Source of the DNA: Chloroflexota bacterium
GTDB lineage: Bacteria; Chloroflexota; Dehalococcoidia; GIF9; UBA5629
Length of the DNA stretch: 7,459 nucleotides
Reading direction: 5' to 3'
Assembly (NCBI GenBank): GCA_026389655.1
Contig: JAPLHL010000246.1
Location: 1 to 7,459 of the forward strand
Numbering within the stretch: position 1 is the first letter of the stretch; every line of letters begins with the position of its first letter. Below the pieces are notes generated by a model. The model was not told where the DNA came from, did not search any database, and was given only the letters and a program-made list of their open reading frames with translations. This document shows positions 6,725 through 7,459 of the stretch, one piece after another. Made by a program: the position numbers and the translations under genes.

Positions 6725-6763
6725 TTCGAAGACCGGTACTCTGATCCACTGAGCTACAGCCGA
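6725..6763 (-). pseudogene. tRNA-Arg(TCG) 5' half, interrupted after the anticodon loop
   Basis: The minus strand reads a 7-nt acceptor strand (6763-6757), TA, a D-arm GCTC...GAGT with loop AGTGGATCA, A26, anticodon stem CCGGT and the 7-nt loop CTTCGAA, which carries anticodon TCG for Arg. The next bases, GTGTC, cannot pair with CCGGT. No ACCGG, variable loop, TTCGAAT T-loop or CAGCCGA acceptor follows, here or elsewhere in the window. The gene is therefore cut at the anticodon loop, one of the known crossover sub-sites of tyrosine integrases in tRNA genes. A T at position 1 is unusual and suggests decay. It probably marks an element boundary. Confidence 0.7.
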
Positions 6764-6774
6764 AAGTTAGAAGA

Positions 6775-6811
6775 AAAATGGGGGATGAGCATATTAGCCA
6801 TCCCCCATTTT
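6775..6811. terminator. Bidirectional intrinsic terminator
   Basis: AAAATGGGGGATG (6775-6787) and CATCCCCCATTTT (6799-6811) form a perfect 13-bp stem with an 11-nt loop. T-runs occur on the 3' side in both directions (five T on the minus strand). It lies 30 nt past the stop of the amt remnant and would end its transcript. It also separates it from the tRNA half and integrase relic. Confidence 0.88.
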
Positions 6812-6840
6812 AGACTAAAAATCACCAAGTCAGCGCCGGT

Positions 6841-7200
6841 CTATGAAATTCCTCCATAAGCCCGTTCGCCGTGCTGTGATATGTCCAAATCGACCATTTC
6901 CTCTTCGTTTCTCACGCGCAGGCCGAGTGTAGCATCTACGACTTTGGCTATGACCCACGTGAAACCGAAAGAGTAGGCGGCTACAGCCGCGACTGCTACC
7001 AATTGAATCAAGACCTGCATACCGTTGCCATCGATTAACCCGGATTTGCCGCCTATCGACGCTGTGGCAAGGAGGCCGGCAGCCAGTGTCCCGACGGACC
7101 CGCCAACTCCATGACAGGCAAAAACATCGAGTGATTCATCTATCCTGTTGGATTTATTTCTCCAGATACCCCAGGACCCCGGACAACGGCAACAGGAATC
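6841..7200 (-). pseudogene. amt: Ammonium transporter (Amt/MEP) C-terminal remnant
   Basis: Not intact: about the last 115-120 codons of an ammonium channel. The minus-strand frame reads NKSNRIDESLDVFACHGVGG, the hallmark late-transmembrane segment of Amt. It continues with SVGTLAAGLLATAS-like sequence, a hydrophobic helix (VLIQLVAVAAVAAYSFGF, then TWVIAKVVDATLGLRV) and the cytoplasmic tail EEMVDLDISQHGERAYGG ending at TAG 6843-6841. Upstream, the same frame gives non-Amt sequence and no start before a stop at 7239-7237. The neighbouring frame instead reads SGVLGYL, which would fit Amt if one base were removed near 7161-7164. So the gene is 5'-truncated and probably frameshifted; a sequencing error can explain the shift but not the missing 5' two-thirds. 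The first internal ATG is 7020. Confidence 0.85.
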
Positions 7201-7231
7201 ACAGATTATATTTTGACTACTGAGGAAATTA

Positions 7232-7245
7232 TCAAATTAATTTGA
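7232..7245. other. 14-bp perfect palindrome
   Basis: TCAAATTAATTTGA is a perfect inverted repeat in the 66-nt AT-rich space between the DUF2283 gene and the amt remnant. It could be an operator-like site or a chance palindrome; no downstream gene start is positioned to be controlled by it. Confidence 0.3.
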
Positions 7246-7266
7246 GTGACGGTATTATGGCTGTTA

Positions 7267-7459
7267 CTACGCAAAAGCCTTCACTTGTTCTTTCTCTAAT
7301 ACAGGGGTAACCTCGGTCAACGAAGGTAATCCTTCGATTATTACACCTTCACTCACACACAGCAATTCTATTCCGACAGGTATTCCTTTATTGTCGTAAT
7401 CAATTATGCGTGTATCATCTAAAGGCTTTGTATAGGCTACGGGTTTATCTGAAAGGGTT
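7267..7459 (-). CDS. DUF2283-family protein, N-terminus beyond the window
   Basis: The last 63 codons of a gene entering from the right edge, ending at TAG 7269-7267. The visible residues read LDDTRIIDYDNKGIPVGIE, then LLCVSEGVII, EGLPSLTEV and LEKEQVKAFA. This is the characteristic end of DUF2283 proteins (typical form: LDDxRxIDYxxxGxPIGIELLxVSxGVxxxxLP). These are small proteins of about 70-80 residues, so only the start is missing. DUF2283 genes are often paired with a DUF4258 gene and have been suspected of toxin-antitoxin-like roles; the partner would lie to the right of the window. Molecular function is unknown. Confidence 0.72.
   Translation of the reverse strand, partial: TLSDKPVAYTKPLDDTRIIDYDNKGIPVGIELLCVSEGVIIEGLPSLTEVTPVLEKEQVKAFA

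Noticed and set aside
7213..7241. Plus-strand promoter TTGACT-17-ATTAAT
   Set aside because: The -35 is good (5/6) but the -10 is only 4/6, the site overlaps a palindrome, and no plus-strand gene follows before the window ends.

Overview
The window suggests an anaerobic bacterium that uses the Wood-Ljungdahl (reductive acetyl-CoA) pathway. Its left third carries the 3' part of a heterodisulfide reductase A gene (hdrA), an mvhD/flpD-type iron-sulfur subunit gene and a metV-type gene (the C-terminal, cysteine-rich subunit of methylene-tetrahydrofolate reductase). This set is known from acetogens such as Moorella and occurs in Dehalococcoidia-like Chloroflexota. The host phylum cannot be fixed from the sequence alone.

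Layout. (1) Positions 1-2536, plus strand: a tight hdrA-mvhD-metV operon with an 11-nt gap and then a 4-nt ATGA overlap. It probably supplies electron-transfer and corrinoid/Fe-S functions for methylene-THF reduction. Its expected partner metF does not follow in the window. (2) Positions about 2540-6357, minus strand, convergent with the hdr operon: an accessory block. In transcription order it holds a reverse transcriptase (RT) of the Abi/unknown-group (DRT-like, probably anti-phage) type, a doubtful 63-residue ORF, and two divergent proteins that look like members of one helical family (DUF5677-like). (3) Positions about 6414-6763: a scar of mobile-element integration. It holds a frame-broken C-terminal tyrosine recombinase relic with the ITLDTYTQLP active-site region, then the 5' half of a tRNA-Arg(TCG) gene that stops just after the anticodon loop. 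(4) Positions 6775-6811: a strong bidirectional hairpin terminator. (5) Positions 6841 to about 7200, minus strand: a 5'-truncated ammonium transporter (amt) remnant. (6) Positions 7267-7459, minus strand: the C-terminal part of a DUF2283-family gene that runs off the window.

The most interesting reading is that the RT and the two DUF5677-like genes form a candidate defence cassette. The cassette would have arrived on an integrative element inserted at tRNA-Arg, which is now immobilised because its integrase has decayed. The RT family and the integration scar are supported by readable motifs. The joint function of the RT and DUF5677-like genes is inference.
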